The notes: generated by a model not told the origin, from the letters alone. Counted from the first letter of the stretch, positions 45,158 through 61,712 are shown. The stretch: DNA of 64,000 bases from Cheilinus undulatus (GCF_018320785.1 NC_054873.1:21294196-21358195), one strand, 5' to 3'. A program made the numbers and translations.

Positions 45158-47679
45158 TATTAAACCCAAAAAACATTGATTCTCAGACATCAGTAGTACT
45201 AAAACATCTAAAGACATCATAAAAACAAAGACCTCCCTAGACCTAAGACATCCCAAGATTTCTCAAGAATGAAGACATCCTGAGACTTCATAAGAACCCA
45301 TGAGCACCCAGCCAGCACAGGAACCCAACTACAAAACCTGGGACTAAGAGGAAGTCTTAATAAGTAATTAAAAGAGTGGTAATAAAAAGTAAAAACATTT
45401 AGAGAGCTGAAATGATTAGAGACAAAAGAAAGAAAAAGCATTACTATTGTAAGTGTCAAGCTGCCAATTTTAGTATGATTTTTTTACAGAGCAGAAGTGA
45501 CCATTAAGACAAACACCGATCTATTTCCATGATCAAACTTGGAGAAAATGTTGATATAGTGGGAGTTTTACACTAAAAGACATGATTGAAAAAAAAAACT
45601 GCATCAGCATCACTAAATTATATTAAACACTGATATCGATATCTGACCTGATCTTCACATTAATCTGCATCTAGTGCAGAGCTTTGTTCTCTTTGTTTTA
45701 TAGACTAGAAATTCATGAATTCTCATCAATACCAAACACCTGAGGGTCAGTGCACACTCATGTAGGTTTTTAATACAATCACTGTTGTTCCCTTTTTATT
45801 CAAGTTTAAGTTTTGATACTACAGATAATAACAGCAAAATATAATAGTGTTAACTCATGGGACTCAAAGACAATCTTATACTGCAGGTGTGCAAAAAAAT
45901 CAATGACACATTTCAGGAAAAAAAAAAACACTTGCACTCACCTGACATTTCCATATGAAATACTGGCATATTATCTCATCTAGACTCCTTGTATTAAAGG
46001 TGGTAGTGATTCAAATGCATATCAGTAAAAATAAATTGACAGCCACAGGGTTTGATAGCAGCACATGCGGCCTTGTAAGCAGTAGCAGCCTGTGCCTTAC
46101 AGTGAAAGTAATTGTTAGCACCTGAATACTTAACAAACTAGTCTCTGGGGATTTAAGGATTCATTCAGCATCATAAATTCCAGCTTACCACCAGATAATT
46201 ATAGATGTGCAGTTTTAAAATGATTTTTTAGCTGCTGATTTACGAGGTCTTCAAGAAATGATTTCCCTTTTGTGTAAAGCTGCAGAGAGAGATGTGTTTG
46301 GTAATTCGCTGCTTTAAGACAAAGAAGGAAATGCAATAAGCAAAGGAAAAACAGGCATTGTCTGATCCAATTTTATCACCGTTCACACCTAAAATAATTT
46401 CTCACACACCATCTGTCAGCATTGCCTTTTCACCACAAAGCTGTGCCTGGTCTGAAAATTTTGATTGGCCTGCTGCCAGTCATGTGACTCGACTGCCAAT
46501 TCACACATCTCGGAGAGCTCGCCCATGTGCCGGAGCACCTCTGCGAGGAGGGATCAGTTAGTCAGATCAGGCGTCTTCAATCAAAGCCCGCACAATAGCT
46601 GGTGTGTGACATAACTCTGGCAGACAGCAGATTACAGACCCCGCAGAGTGCAGGGAAACACCAACACGACCACGGCTCGTTTAACACGCCGTGAAAGCAA
46701 TCCACGTAGAGACAGACACGGGTCACTGAGTAAAGGGCAGCATGTACACAACCAATTTATTTTCAACCAGTGAGGAACATATGCATCTGGCTGGATAGAA
46801 ACCAACACTTATTAAAGAAATCTCACCTGCTCTGTGTTATAAATACATGAGTCATTTACTTTGAATTTTCATTTTGGTAGTATTGATCCCACCTGAGCCA
46901 CTTCAGTGTTAGGAAATCAGACAAATAATTAAGGGACAAACACAGAGGCGTACTGAGCTTGTTGAGCCAAATAAACATGGACTTTTTTCTGCCACATGTT
47001 ACTAAGCAGCACATCGCTCTTCAGCCTCTGAGCTGTTTTTTTTTCTTTTATAGATTTTCTGTTTTTCACTCTTCTTCACAGCCTTACACATAACTGGCAC
47101 AGAGTGTAAGCAGTCATGGTGATGATTCATGTGTGTTACTGTCTGACTCCAAATGAGAAACCTGCAAGAAAAGCAGCACACAATTTAATCCAATGCCTGT
47201 ATCCATATGTACCAGAGAAAATGTGTTCAGCGTTTTATTTTCGACAGGGTAAAACCCATATGTTTAACAAATGATACTAATGCAGAAGCTTTACTTTGTT
47301 TTCCAGTGATCACATTAAAATTTTCAGTTTAGATTTTGACATACTGTATTTTATCATTATACCATAACAACACTGGTTTTCCCATGATAATGAGTCACTT
47401 TATTGTGATCCAGTGAAAATTACTAATAGTCATTATTACCAGTGTTTTTATTCCAAGAAAATTACATTAATAAGTCAAGATCTTGAAGAACAGTTCAAAT
47501 AATACTTCTGTTCGGGCCTCTGCATACTATAAATGAAGGTAAGTATTTCTTTCAACTGCAGGCTGCCCACAGATTTGCCTGGACCCCTGACGAACAAGAG
47601 AATGGTCCCTACAGTTATGATGTATTGACAGTATCAGTGTCTAAGTATATATAAACCATCTTGGCTAATGGTTATTTCA

Positions 47680-48735
47680 TTTTGGAGCAGAAAAGTGTGT
47701 CCGTTATTGTAAGGTTCTGATGTTGAAATGATGTATTCTTGCCACTTTTTAACAAATTTTTCCACTTATTTTTGCAACCATTATTTCCCACTTTATCAAA
47801 TTTATCAATTTTGCACAATTATTACCCATTTTTGTCTCTTTTTACATTTCTTTTTACCCATTTTTGCCAATTGAGCTCATTTTTGCTACTTTTAAAATCC
47901 ATTTTCACCACCTTCTCCAACCATTTTGCCATTTTTAACAAATTTCTGCAACTTTAAACCATTTTTTGCCTCTGTAAACACATGTATTTAGTTTCAAAAT
48001 CCCATTATACTGCAGTTTCTGCTCATTCCTGTACTCATGATTTTCACTTTTAAATCCAATTTCACCACCTTCTCTGCCCATTTCTCTCCTTGACACTTTT
48101 AAACCATTTTTCCTAATTTTGACACATAGTTGCCACTTTTTAATCCTATTTCACAATGATTTTTGCCCATTTAACTGTATTTCACCATTTTTATACCCGT
48201 TTTTGCCACTTTGAGATCATTTTGCCTACTTTCTGGCATTTTTTGCCTCTGTTAACCCCTTTTTTGCCACTTTCAGAACATTTTTGCCACTTTTAACCTA
48301 TTTCTTCTACTATAAGGATCTCATTTCACCTCCTTTTCCACCATTTCTGACACTTTTACACATCTTTTCCTCTTTCTCCACCTATGGTTATCCCATTTTT
48401 GCCACCATTATTCCTTATTTACCACTTGTGTTGCCCATTTCTGCTCATTTTAACGGTATTTTAGTGTCTTTAATGCCCTTTTTTGCCACTTTAATCCCAT
48501 TTTAATTCTGTTTTAAGAAAAGGGGTTTACTTCTTAAGAAGGCTATATACTACAGCATAAAAACACCAAAATTCTGTGTTGCTCTGATAAGAGTTATCAT
48601 TTGGATAAAAATAAAAGAAACGGTTGTCACAGCTTTACTTTACAATGGACCATGATTTTGCTGAACTCTATTGGCCCCCACTTTGGCAGGGCCCCAGAAA
48701 GCTCTCCTCCTTTATCCCCCTTTATGGGTGGTTAA
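47680..48735 (-). mobile_element. GTGGCAAAA-array element, copy 3 (inverted)
   Basis: In reverse orientation: head at 48735-48530 (CCCATAAAGGGGGATAAAGG and AAAATCATGGTCCATTG), body 48520-47740 of units like TTTTTGCCACTTTTAACC, and tail near 47730-47685 with TTCTGATGTTGAAATGAT. It corresponds to copies 1 and 2. The Phe/Pro/Leu-rich open frames here are products of the array. Confidence 0.65.
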
Positions 48736-49639
48736 TAGTACCAAAAAGTCCTTACCTTGAGAGCGACTGGTGTTGTTGTAACAAAGATAAGCTAATGATC
48801 AGGGCCATCCCTCCGTTACCAGAGCGTATGTTTAACTAGCACTTGTTTTGGCTCATGAATGAACATAAATGACCCTTTCCTCTTAACCTTAATGGTAAAA
48901 TTACTGGGTAGTGTAATGATATCACTTTAAACTGCAGGAGGTCGACCACCAGCCCAATCTGTTGAATAGTGTGTATTTGTTGTGTATTTCTGTCACCTCT
49001 GGGTGAAGTAACACACTTGTTTTACTTGTATTTTGTCCATCTTGCATCCTCTCCCTGCTTGTTTTCTCCTCCATTCACTGTGTTATTGTTGTGCTTCAGC
49101 GTGAGGTGACAAACTGCAGAGACGTGCTGAGGGCCACTGTTGTTCTGCTGCTTCTAAAGGGGGTCGTGAAGGATAGCATTCATTAAAACTCTGATCCAGC
49201 CCCCATCTGGCGGTGTGAATAGGGAGTCCTCTGAGGGGCAGGGTGGAGGAGGGGGTGTAGAGCCCTCCCTCGGCACGCGCCTAAGCTGCTTCAAGCCCGG
49301 CCCTCGTCTGGCCTCGGTGACGGATCACAGAGGCGGGAGGGCCCCCTCGTCACACCTGTGTCCCACTCTGTGGACGCTGATGATGAGCAGTAGCCTTCAT
49401 CAGGCATGCACGGAGGGAGAGGGACTTGGGCTTTAATTAATTTTTCTCTCTGTGAAGCTGTGAGGGGAAAGTGGGGACGTGACTGGGGCATTTGTTTTTG
49501 CACTCAGGTGGTGTTTTTGTAACTTACAAAGAAGAGGATGAAAGAAATACACACCAGAATTTCCCAGAAAATCTGCCCCGTCAGACACCGAGTGAGGTGC
49601 TGTGGCTGCAGAGAAACTGTCTAGGTGTTTTGTCTTTTG

Positions 49640-50655
49640 TAGGGGTGTGCATCTTCACCGGTCTCACAATTTGATTTGATGATTCAATATCACAATGGGT
49701 GCCATCCTCAATCTGTGCTCATGGCTGCTTTTCCATCAGTGAAGACAGTTGGATAAATATTAACATCCTTTTTATTGATAAAGCTCTTTAGAAATCAGCA
49801 TAAATCTCAACAAATAAATGATATTGGTCCAATCATGGCTGAAAACTCTACAAGCAACATTGCCATGCAGTAATCAATCACATTGGTTTAACATCGGTTA
49901 CCAACAGGCCGAATGTTCAAACCAAATGATGTTACATGGACATTAATCAGTTACCAATGTTTTTCTGTTGTGTACTGTAATTTTTATGCTGGCATCTGGT
50001 TTATTTAGCTGCTGAATCAAATAAGAGATTTTTACAGGTCAGAAGAAGGAGTATATCAGCGTTTCATCCACACAGAAATGATATTTTAGGAGGCCGTAAA
50101 TGCTACTTTTTGAGACCGGGTCCCAGAGTGAACAAATCTGTAAATGCTTACCAATTTGTCTTCGTGTGGACAGCCAGCCACATCTTTCTTGAAACGATTG
50201 TGTCATTCATAGGATAGCCCACACAATCCCGTGTTTATGGAAAACCTTTTCAAAACAAAACGGAAATATATTGTTTTTGTCTCAATGTGAACAAGGCCTT
50301 AAACTAAGAGTAACTGACTTGTTTTGATACAGGCTTTTACAGGTAGATCAAAGATCATAACATGAAATCAACCACATGAAAAGGAAATAACAGGACAGTA
50401 AACAGGTAAATGTTTGCTAACACAAGGTTCAGATAACTTCTGAGTTGTCCGCTGAGCTGTCGCATTGAGTTTTTTTTTTTTTTTTAAGTAAAAGGAAACA
50501 TAAAGGAGCAGTGGTGGACTTATTTTAGACTGCTGTGACTGGAGACACCAATGTGGCTTAACCAAAGATTGTTGAAAGGGACAATAAAACATATGATTAA
50601 TCACAATTCAAAAACATAGTGCATCCTTGGCGATTAATCTTGGCAGCCCTACTTA
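49640..50655. mobile_element. Mosaic of hAT-like remnants
   Basis: Contains TAGGGGTGTGCATC (49640s), a segment CAGTTACCAATGTTTTTCTG shared with 44550, a GTGAACAAGGCCTTA terminus near 50290, and GATTAATCTTGGCAGCCCTA near 50630, all typical of fish hAT families. Probably two or more nested copies; boundaries uncertain. Confidence 0.4.
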
Positions 50656-53235
50656 TGAGACTAAAAAACTGCCTGTCTTGACTGTCTGTACAAAACACCT
50701 TGTATCGATGAACGTGAGATTCAGAGTTGGATCTAACAACAAAGAGCTTCTTTCTCTTTTAGCTCATAAACAAACATAGCTTGGTTGTCAGCTTTAAATG
50801 TTATCAGTGTTACGTTGTAAAGACTCTGGCAGCTCAAACTGCTGTCAGTCGCATCCAAGAGCTGACTTTACTCTCAACTTTTCAACTTTAATGCCAAAAT
50901 TGTATTTTTGTCTTTTTTCTCAACATTCTCAAAAATTTACTTTAACTTTATCCTTGAAATTTTCACTTTATTCTCATTATTTTGACTTTTTTCTCAGTTA
51001 AACATTATATTTCCTTCACCCCGGCTCTCTCCTGTTTCGTACAGTTTCCCTCATAATTTTGCACGACATAAGAGAGGATCATACTGCTCTGACAGTGTAA
51101 CTGCTGTTTCCTTATTTTACGCCTTTCTTCTTCATGTTTTATCATGCTTTTCTGGCTAAGTGGTGTAAATTGTCTTTCATTTGTACCAAATTTGCTTCAC
51201 ATGGCCAGGTACTGGTAAATCCCTGCCCAAAAGTAAAACAAACAGAAAGTTTCCCATAAATCATTTGAATAACTCATCAATTGTTTAGGATCTGTTTAAA
51301 AAAAAGCACTTAACCCCCAAAAGGGTATATTGTGGCTTTTTATGGTAATCTCACATTCTTTATGCTCAGAAGATCAAAATTCAATTTTTCCCTTATTATC
51401 TGCAAATCTTCCCATCATTTTATCTCTATTTTTGAAGCAAAGCACCGGCAGCCTTTCTAGGATTGTGTAAAACCTTATCATCCTCTCATCCTTTGTCTCG
51501 TAGGAGATACAAGGCCGATAGCAGTGTGCTGCAGAGAGAGGGTATGAAGCTGTCAATGTAATGTGATATGGGGGAGGGGAGCTGGAAGGACCTGTGATAG
51601 ATTACCTCACATGCGTTGCAGAAAAACAGGTCTGTAGGCGAAAACAATTGGATGTAGAAAATCTCCTTCCTTTTTTCATGTGATTGTGGAAGATGTAGTT
51701 CTTACTGCAAACATGGCAGCTGTGGAGATGTAGCTCTTGTGGTTTGCCTCATTACTGTGGGAGAAATCTATCTAGTTTAATACTCATAAATGTTTTAGTA
51801 GCTGTGGAAGGTATGCATGGATGAAACGTGGCAGCATGTGATTCTATGATGGCTATCTAATTGTGGATGATGTTAGATTATCTCAAAAGGGAGCTATGCC
51901 TTTTGTTAGAATGTATTGCAAAAAAAATGGGATTTTAAAAAATGAGTTTGTGGGGCTTTGGGTACAGAAAGAGATGTTTAATATTATTATGGGTGTGACA
52001 GACTGATTTTGGGTGCCAAGCTCTCCATTAATAAAGCAATTTGCAAGGGAGGAGGAGGGGGCGTTTGTAAATTCAATTGCCCTGAGGTAGAGTAATGTCA
52101 TGTTGCAGGGTGTCATAAAACAGTAATTACTCCAATACTGCTTTAAAACTTTGGCTTATAGTCACTTCTCCCTCTGGCTGAATTTTAGATTGTAAGTTAA
52201 AGAAAATCCAGGCGGCACTTTGCAGAGATCCCTGTGTACAATTTGAGCTGCAGAGTCCAAGAGAGAGAAGGGATCAGGAGGATAATTGCATGCAGACAGG
52301 AGTCCCAAGGGATGAGTGCAACCCCGTCATCAAACACTCATTCTGGCTGGGCCTCATCCCATTACAGTCCCCGAGGAGCCACACTGCACCTGCCCCACTG
52401 ATGCACTACTACTCAATCCTTCCTCACTCACCCTCACTATTACAGAAAAATCAGGATGACTGAGCCTCAGACGCTGCAAAATCACAGAGGTTGACTGCTG
52501 GAGGTGGATAAACACTGAGAGACTTTCTTGGTAGAAAGGAAACGTCAACACCAGATCTCCTCCAATTATCAGCCCCACATTAGGCACGTCACCGGGGTGC
52601 AACAGCCATGACCGGCGTGGCTGGTTAGGCATGAGAAAACATGTTCCACGTGGCTGGTGACACAATTGTATTTTCTGTCAAATTAACACGTGCAGTGAGC
52701 AGCAGCTGGTGGTGAGCATTAATGGTTTCCCTCCTTGGCTGGGCGGATAATCGGAGGAGAAACTGAGATTTATTGTAATTGCTGCTACTGCTGCTGCTTG
52801 AACTGTTTCTGACATAGAGCTGCTTCCTATGATCCAAGCATCAGTCAGCACAGAACAAGACTGCTCTGGATTCAGCTCTGCTGCTGCACATTTAATTGAT
52901 TCAAACTGTCCATCACGTGCATAAAACCGACAGTCAACACCTTCACCCCCACACTCTTCATGCCTGTCTATCATTTACGGAGAATTTTTCTGCTTATATT
53001 TAGCTAGTCATACAGTCAAAGGAAACTGGAAAACCTCCCTGCTAGTCATAAAGTTGAGACATAAAACCACCTTGATAGGGTTTTTTTTTTACATTATTTA
53101 TGAGGATAATGTATATCTATTTATAAAGGTCTAATAGTCAATCACAGAGCAGAAATACTGACAGTTCAGGTTGGAGTAAAAGTCCACCTTACACTCCAAA
53201 GCATTGTCTGAAATGTGGTAAGCCAAGCAGAGATA

Positions 53236-53285
53236 CAGTGCTGAGAAAGTATTCCCCCACTTCTGATTTTTTTTTTTTTTTTTTG
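53236..53285 (+). mobile_element. Tc1/mariner terminus fragment with poly(T)
   Basis: ACAGTGCTGAGAAAGTATTC followed by CCCCACTTCTGA and a T-run is the end sequence of a common fish Tc1/mariner family. Nothing else of the element is present. Confidence 0.45.
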
Positions 53286-53611
53286 CATATCTGTCATCAG
53301 TGTTGTAGTCAGGACCACACTACCTGAGATCAAGACATGCTCGAGAACAGAGTGCACCATGACCATGACTTTCTGACATAGGGCCAGGTAGGTTTGGGTG
53401 ACTTGGTGGTGTCTTCTTGGCTGTCAGAACTTTGACAATGTAGAGTTATCGATGGATTTAAGGCGGTAAATGAGTGGGAACAAGTAAAAACTTGGACAGA
53501 CCTTAAAAAAAAGCTAAAACCAAGTTAAGTTAGGAGTAGCTTCAACTCAGCATATATGCAGTTACAGAAGCTCATACCATCAAGCCGTTCCTGCTGTGGA
53601 GAGAAGCTTGG

Positions 53612-53645
53612 AGTGATGAACGTGGATGGATAGATGGATGGATGC
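53612..53645. repeat. Short GGAT/GATA microsatellite
   Basis: Imperfect GGATGGATAGATGGATGGAT run. Confidence 0.6.
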
Positions 53646-53981
53646 CATGTTTTCCTGAATTAGTCATCTCACTGATCGACTGCAGCTCGTTCTTTGCACA
53701 GCAGTTTGTTGAACATGCAGCAGAGGAGCCACAAAAGGTGATATCAACTTTCTGTTTGCTGTTTACACTTCTTATTTCAGATCTAATCAGGTCCATAAGA
53801 CTGCAGTCAGTTCTTCATTAGACTCTTGTGAATGTGCAGAGCTTCATCATTTAGATCTGCAGTGTACAAATCAGCACTCTTTTCTTATACTAGCTACAAG
53901 AATACAAATTCCTTTGTGTGACCCACATGCAAGCAGTAAACATCTTTGTAATAGCTGAGATTTATGCCACTAGGATAATGC

Positions 53982-54700
53982 ACTATATGGGCAAAAGTAT
54001 TTGGTCACACCTGTTAATCATTGAACACAGGTGTTTCAATCAGACCTGTTGCCACAAGTGTATAAAGTCAAGTACCTGCATGCAGTCTTCATTTGCAAAC
54101 ATTTGAGATACAAAATGCGTCGGTCTGAAAAGCTGAGTGACTTTAAGCATGGTCTGTGATGGTGGCCACCTTTAAAGTAAGACTGTGAAATTTCATCCCT
54201 GCTGGATATTCCCCAGTCAACTGTTAATGATATTATTAGAAAGTGGAGGCATTTACGAACAATGGCAACTCAATCTCAAAGCAGAAGACCACATAAAATC
54301 ACAGAGTAGAGTCAATGACTGCTAAGGAGTGTTGTGTCTGAAGGTCTCCAAAAACCAGCTGAATCTAAAGCTGAAGAGTTAGGAACTTTCACTGGCATTG
54401 ATGTAAGTGCAAAAACTGTACGATGGGTGCTTCATGGGTCTCTGTGGCCAAGAAGCTGCATACAAGCATCACATCACCAAGTCCAATACTAAGTGTCAGA
54501 TGGAGTAGTGTGAAACACACCGACACTGGGCTGTGGCGCAGTGGAGATGTGTTCTGTAGAGTGATGAATTACATTTCGATTCTGGGATTGGCGGATGCCA
54601 GGAGAGCATTACCCTCCTGACTGCATTGGGCTAACTGTGAAGTCTGGTGAAGGAGGGATAACGGTAGAGGGCACAGTGCCTGACATCACAACTTCCTAAC
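53982..54700 (+). pseudogene. 5'-half Tc1-like transposon relic
   Basis: The left terminus CACTATATGGGCAAAAGTAT with TTGGTCACACCTG is a well-known fish Tc1-like end. The + strand then carries a degraded N-terminal transposase: a start near 54115 (MRRSEKLSDFKHG-like), then STVNDIIRKWRHL, GSRRPHKI, SAKTVRWVLHGS and GLTVKSGEGGI-like words. Stops interrupt it and the 3' half is missing. Confidence 0.7.
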
Positions 54701-55953
54701 TGAATGAATGAGCACAAATTCACACAAAACATTTCAAAATCCAATGATATTGACATCCAAGAGATAATCTCAGTCTAAATCTGCGTTCATTACATCAGTA
54801 TTCACTCATATCAAGTATACGATTGGAACTCCAGTTTGGTATACTGTTATGACCATTTCTACCTGATTTGTTTATTGTTTTCCAACCAAAAATCAAACGC
54901 AAATAACCATGAAGCAAAGTCGCATGGAAGGACATTCTTTCCCAAGAATGAAGGTCAGACTTTCATTTGAAGCATTTTTGTTTTAATTTCAAACCACTTG
55001 AGAGTTAAACAGTATTGATTTGTGTTGTGATTAGATTTAATGTAGGAGCTCGGTCAATAGTTGAATGTGTTACATGAAACACTGTTGACCTCCGCTGTGT
55101 GTGGCAGAAAACACACTGAGGTCGTATCGTATACATTAATACACTCCTTAGTTTATCAAAATTGGTTTTACTTTTAGTTATGCTTCTGATCTTTCTTTTT
55201 CCTCTCCAAAGTGTGAGGAGCTGCTTACTGAGTTCATCACACTTTTATAAAGCTGTATGACACCTCTTAGGAGAGTTTACGCTGCATATTAAAGTCAGTA
55301 GCCTGTGGTAGACAGACCATAGTAGTGGTTTGTAGGGATGTAAACTCTAGTAATAGCATTAACATTAGTGTTCTCTCTCCTTTCACAAATTACAGAGCCA
55401 CAGGGTCCAATACTCTCCCCTGGACTCCAGAGACCGCAGTCATTGATTTACTAATGAAGGACGTGGAGAGAATGGGAGATGCACAATGCTGATTGGAGAA
55501 GGCGGTCAACAGGTTTGATAGTGTTCCTCTTCCTCGGGGTCTCTGAGGACCGGTAACCTTCAGATTAACTGCTGAACACACGAGTGCTGTTATCAGTCAG
55601 GTTTTTAAACTTTGCCAGTGAAAATCAAATTATATCAATTGCAAAAAAACAAACATAGAAGAATCAAGAAATGTGTAATTTATTTTTTATTACAAATAAA
55701 TTCAATGCAAATCCTGCACACTTTCCAAATTACACAAATCTGTCAATGTTTTGGTGATGTATTGACACAATTTAGACAGTATGCAGGAGTTCACTTGATT
55801 CTGATGGATTTATTCCTCTCCTACATACACAGTTTCTTTTAATCGTCTTTATTTTGACACTATCAATGATAAAAATAAGAGATTTTATCTTTTAAAACAT
55901 GACGTCTTGACAAGCATCAACACTTTCTGACAGCCTTAGATTAGAGTATAGTC

Positions 55954-57607
55954 CAGAGGTGTCCAGACTACAGCCAAACGGGCCATTTGTGATATAAAAA
56001 TGAAGACAAACTTGTTAGACCCCCATACATTATTTTAAGTATTTCTTAGTGATGTTAAACAGGACAATGAATTTTTAACACATTTCCAAACATCCATGTT
56101 GTTTTTGAATACTTATATTATTTTACTTTGCACACAGAAACAAAATTATGTCACAACAAAGAAAAACTACTAGGGTCAAAATTATTACCCCCCTTTAGAA
56201 CTGACCTTTCTGTTGAGTCTCAGCACAAACCACTGTTTTGAAATGATGTTTTTTAACTTTGTAATGCTCAAAACTTGTAAAATCAAATTAAAACTGAGGG
56301 TTATCTTCCAATTTAGACCCAGTATAAAAACCTCCGAAAAGGTTTGAGCTGTCACTGTGAAAGCATTACGCCAAAAACAAAAGAAAGACTTGAGAAAAAG
56401 AATTGTTGATGCTCACAAAACAGAGGGGAGGACATACAAAGTTATCACAGCGTTTCCAAGTGTCAAGAATTGGAGTGAGAAGTGTCATCAAGAAAGTCAA
56501 AGAGAGCCACACAGTCCTGAAGAAGCCTGACAGAGGTAGGAGGAGAAAGATTTCAGAGACTCTGGAAAGAAAACTAGTAAGAGATGTGTCTAAAGACCCA
56601 CGAACAACTAACAAGACAATGGAAATTATAGTCTCAAAGCACTAGAGCCCTGTAAGGTTGCAGATCAAGAAAAATGCCACTTTTGCAAAAGAGACTCCTT
56701 CGAGCCAGACTGAAGTAGGCTAAGGACAACCTGGGAGAAGATTTTGGAGTGTGTAAGAATCTTTGGTCAGATGAGACCAAACTAGAGCTCTTTGACCACA
56801 GAGATGTTGCTTATATCAGAAAAAGAAGCGACAGGTGTATAAGCCAAAGAACATCGTCCCCACAGTGAAATGCAGCAATGGGAGTATTATGCTTCATTGC
56901 ATCTTGTACTGGGAATCATGTAAAGGTGGAAGGAATCATGAGGAAAGGATATGTGAAGATTTTGAAAGAAAACCTCAAACAGTCAGCAGAAAAACTGGGC
57001 CTGGGTCATCGTGAGGAACTACCTCAGAACAGAACAGACCACAGTGAACGTTACTGACTGGCCTGCACACACAGCCCTGACTTGAATCCCACTGAAAATC
57101 TGTTGGGTGAACTAAAGACCAAGGTCCATGCAAGAAGACCATCAAATCTGGAGGAGCTTAAGAAATTCACCAAAGAAGAATGGGCTGGGATTCCTCAAGA
57201 GACGTGTCTGAGACCCATGGGGGGACTAATAATTTGGTTTTCATGAAATCATTTTGTTTCTGTGTGCAAAGTAAAATAATGTAAGCACCCAAAATAAAGC
57301 TAGGGTGTTGGGTACAGCTCCGTTGAAAAACATCCTCACTCTTTTAAACAGCACTTGGGAAATATTTAAAAACTGAAATTTTAATGGGGGGCTAATAATT
57401 TCGTGCTCATCTGTATTTTTAGAGATTATTGATTCACTCCCCAAGGTTTGGATTGTGGCTCTCACAAAGGTATTTTTTCAACAGTTTGGCCCTTTGGTTG
57501 AGTTGGGTTGAGTAACACTTCACTAAAGGTCAGGTATATTAAAGTGGCTCAGTGATGCTTACATCTGACTTCCTGTGGCCCTCACTGAAAGAAGTTTGGA
57601 CACCCCC
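55954..57607. mobile_element. hAT-like element with CAGRGGTGTCCARACT ends, hosting a Tc1-like insertion
   Basis: The left end CAGAGGTGTCCAGACTACAG, followed by ACGGGCCATTTGTG, is the classical CAGGGGTGTCCAAACT...GGCCATTTG hAT terminus. The right end AGAAGTTTGGACACCCCC is its inverse. The Tc1-like element lies between. No clear 8-bp duplication. Confidence 0.5.
56117..57280 (+). mobile_element. Tc1-like transposon with 30-bp perfect inverted arms, inactive
   Basis: Positions 56117-56146 and 57251-57280 are perfect reverse complements (30 bp). Inside each arm lies AAATTATTA(C/G)TCCCCC-like sequence. The + strand interior encodes a broken transposase: SQRFQVSRIGVRSVIKKVKE and PDRGRRRKISETLERKLVRD (helix-turn-helix and GRPR-like region, 56403-56645). 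NLWSDETKLELFDH-like and NPTENLLGELKTKVHARRPS-like words follow in other frames. Frameshifts and stops prevent a product. Confidence 0.75.
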
Positions 57608-58024
57608 ACTACTGTAAATCACCCCAGTGCACAAGACTGAAATAGAAGTAAGAATGACAAAAACATGGCTTGGGTAGTTTTGTTTTTTATAAAATGATAT
57701 GAGTATTTTTATAACACTTTTTGACATCAACATACCTCTTCATAAAACACAATATTAGAAGCCATAAAATCACATTTATCTGTTTACATAAACTCCAGGC
57801 ACAAAGCCGTGATAGCATCTTTTGGTCATCTTAAACATTCTTATATATTCATATATTTTAAACATCCTTGCAGAGTTCATACAGCAAATGAATAAAGTGT
57901 TCAAATAGCAAATAAAATCAGGTGGAAGAGCCATCTATTAGTTCATATGGTCCACTCAAACGTGACAATATCAAAGTGTCCATTAAAGTACTTCTGGTGA
58001 CGATGAGAACAACCAAGAAACACC

Positions 58025-58026
<2 letters not shown>

Positions 58027-58059
<33 letters not shown>
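58027..58059. repeat. (GA)n microsatellite
   Basis: About 16 uninterrupted GA units, likely polymorphic. Located downstream of slc17a6. Confidence 0.9.
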
Positions 58060-58064
<5 letters not shown>

Positions 58065-58284
58065 ACAAAAACCTGGTTGTTCATATACAGTACTGCATTC
58101 CTCGCTGTCAAAATGCAACACGTCCGGCATCATGAGCACTAAAGCTGGATTCTCCAGACACTAGTAATTTGTTAAAACACACACCTTAATGTTTATCATC
58201 ACATGACTCCAAAACAATTACAGTTAGATACAGCAGGCCAGTGTTACATTACAAAAACAGGATGTGATGAGTGGAGGCTGGTAC

Positions 58285-59170
58285 ACAGAATTTATTGCAG
58301 TGCACACCAAACATCAATAAACAATGTCTTCTGAGCGATCGCCTTCGAAAACTTTTTTGATTTGTCTCACATCACGACTGGAACCTGATCATGAAGTTTC
58401 ATTTTATTATTAATATCAGTATTTCTAATGTCAGAAGACACTTATCTAAGAACGAAGCAGTATCGGCTGAATGAAGACTATCGATGACCGTGAGGCGGCT
58501 GCATCTGAAACATTGATCTGAGCAAATTCATGCAAACACACACTAAAACTCTACAGTTCAACTTCACTCACGCTATTTTTGTCATAGAGTATTACAGGCC
58601 TCAAAGAAGAAGACCTTTTTTGCAAGCAGACATCTCCCTGAAAAGGTACTGTCCATGAAAAATATGGCCTTTTATATTAATGTTAACACAGATCAACGAC
58701 CCAAAATCCACAATAGTCTCACAGAAACAGTATACAGGTATATACATGTACATAAAACACATTTGAGAAACAGAATAGAATTTTGTATTTGAATACTTAT
58801 AGTTTCAGTGCAATCAGAGTGGTAAAGACCCTATATGATGGTCAACTGCAGTGTCATCTGGCTCATGTTCAAGTAGATTGATGAGGTTAGGATGCCTAAG
58901 AAGAAGTACAACATCGGCCTGCTGATTTCTTTGCAACCGCTCTCTGAATAGTGAAGCCCTACAGTTGTAGATGTGATGAGAAACATGGGACAATCTAATG
59001 AGGATTGTTCTGCATTGCAATAAACTATTTCTTTACATTGGCTTTTTGGAACTAGTAACCGTTTCACTTGAATACACAGAATGAATTAAATATCTAATAT
59101 AATGCTTATTTGTGCAATCCAACATGGAGAGTCTGTGCTTTTTTCTTTTGGAAGCAGACTCACCACTGGT
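58285..59170 (-). other. slc17a6: slc17a6 3' UTR with AATAAA signals
   Basis: Two minus-strand AATAAA signals follow the stop: TTTATT at 58403-58408 and at 58291-58296, giving a 3' UTR of about 0.75-0.9 kb. No repeat family is recognised in it. A longer UTR cannot be excluded. Confidence 0.5.

Positions 59171-61712
<2,542 letters not shown>

Larger units (their letters stand above)
44200..58290. other. fancf-slc17a6 intergenic region (about 14 kb)
   Basis: No gene recognised. Contents: hAT-like element (44473), GTGGCAAAA copy 3 (47680-48735), hAT-like mosaic (49640-50655), Tc1-like relics (53982, 56117), an outer hAT-like pair (55954/57606) and microsatellites. Stretches with no repeat I recognise are 45660-47500, 48900-49600, 51000-53200 and 54700-55900; the ORFs in them are short and featureless. 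Confidence 0.6.
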
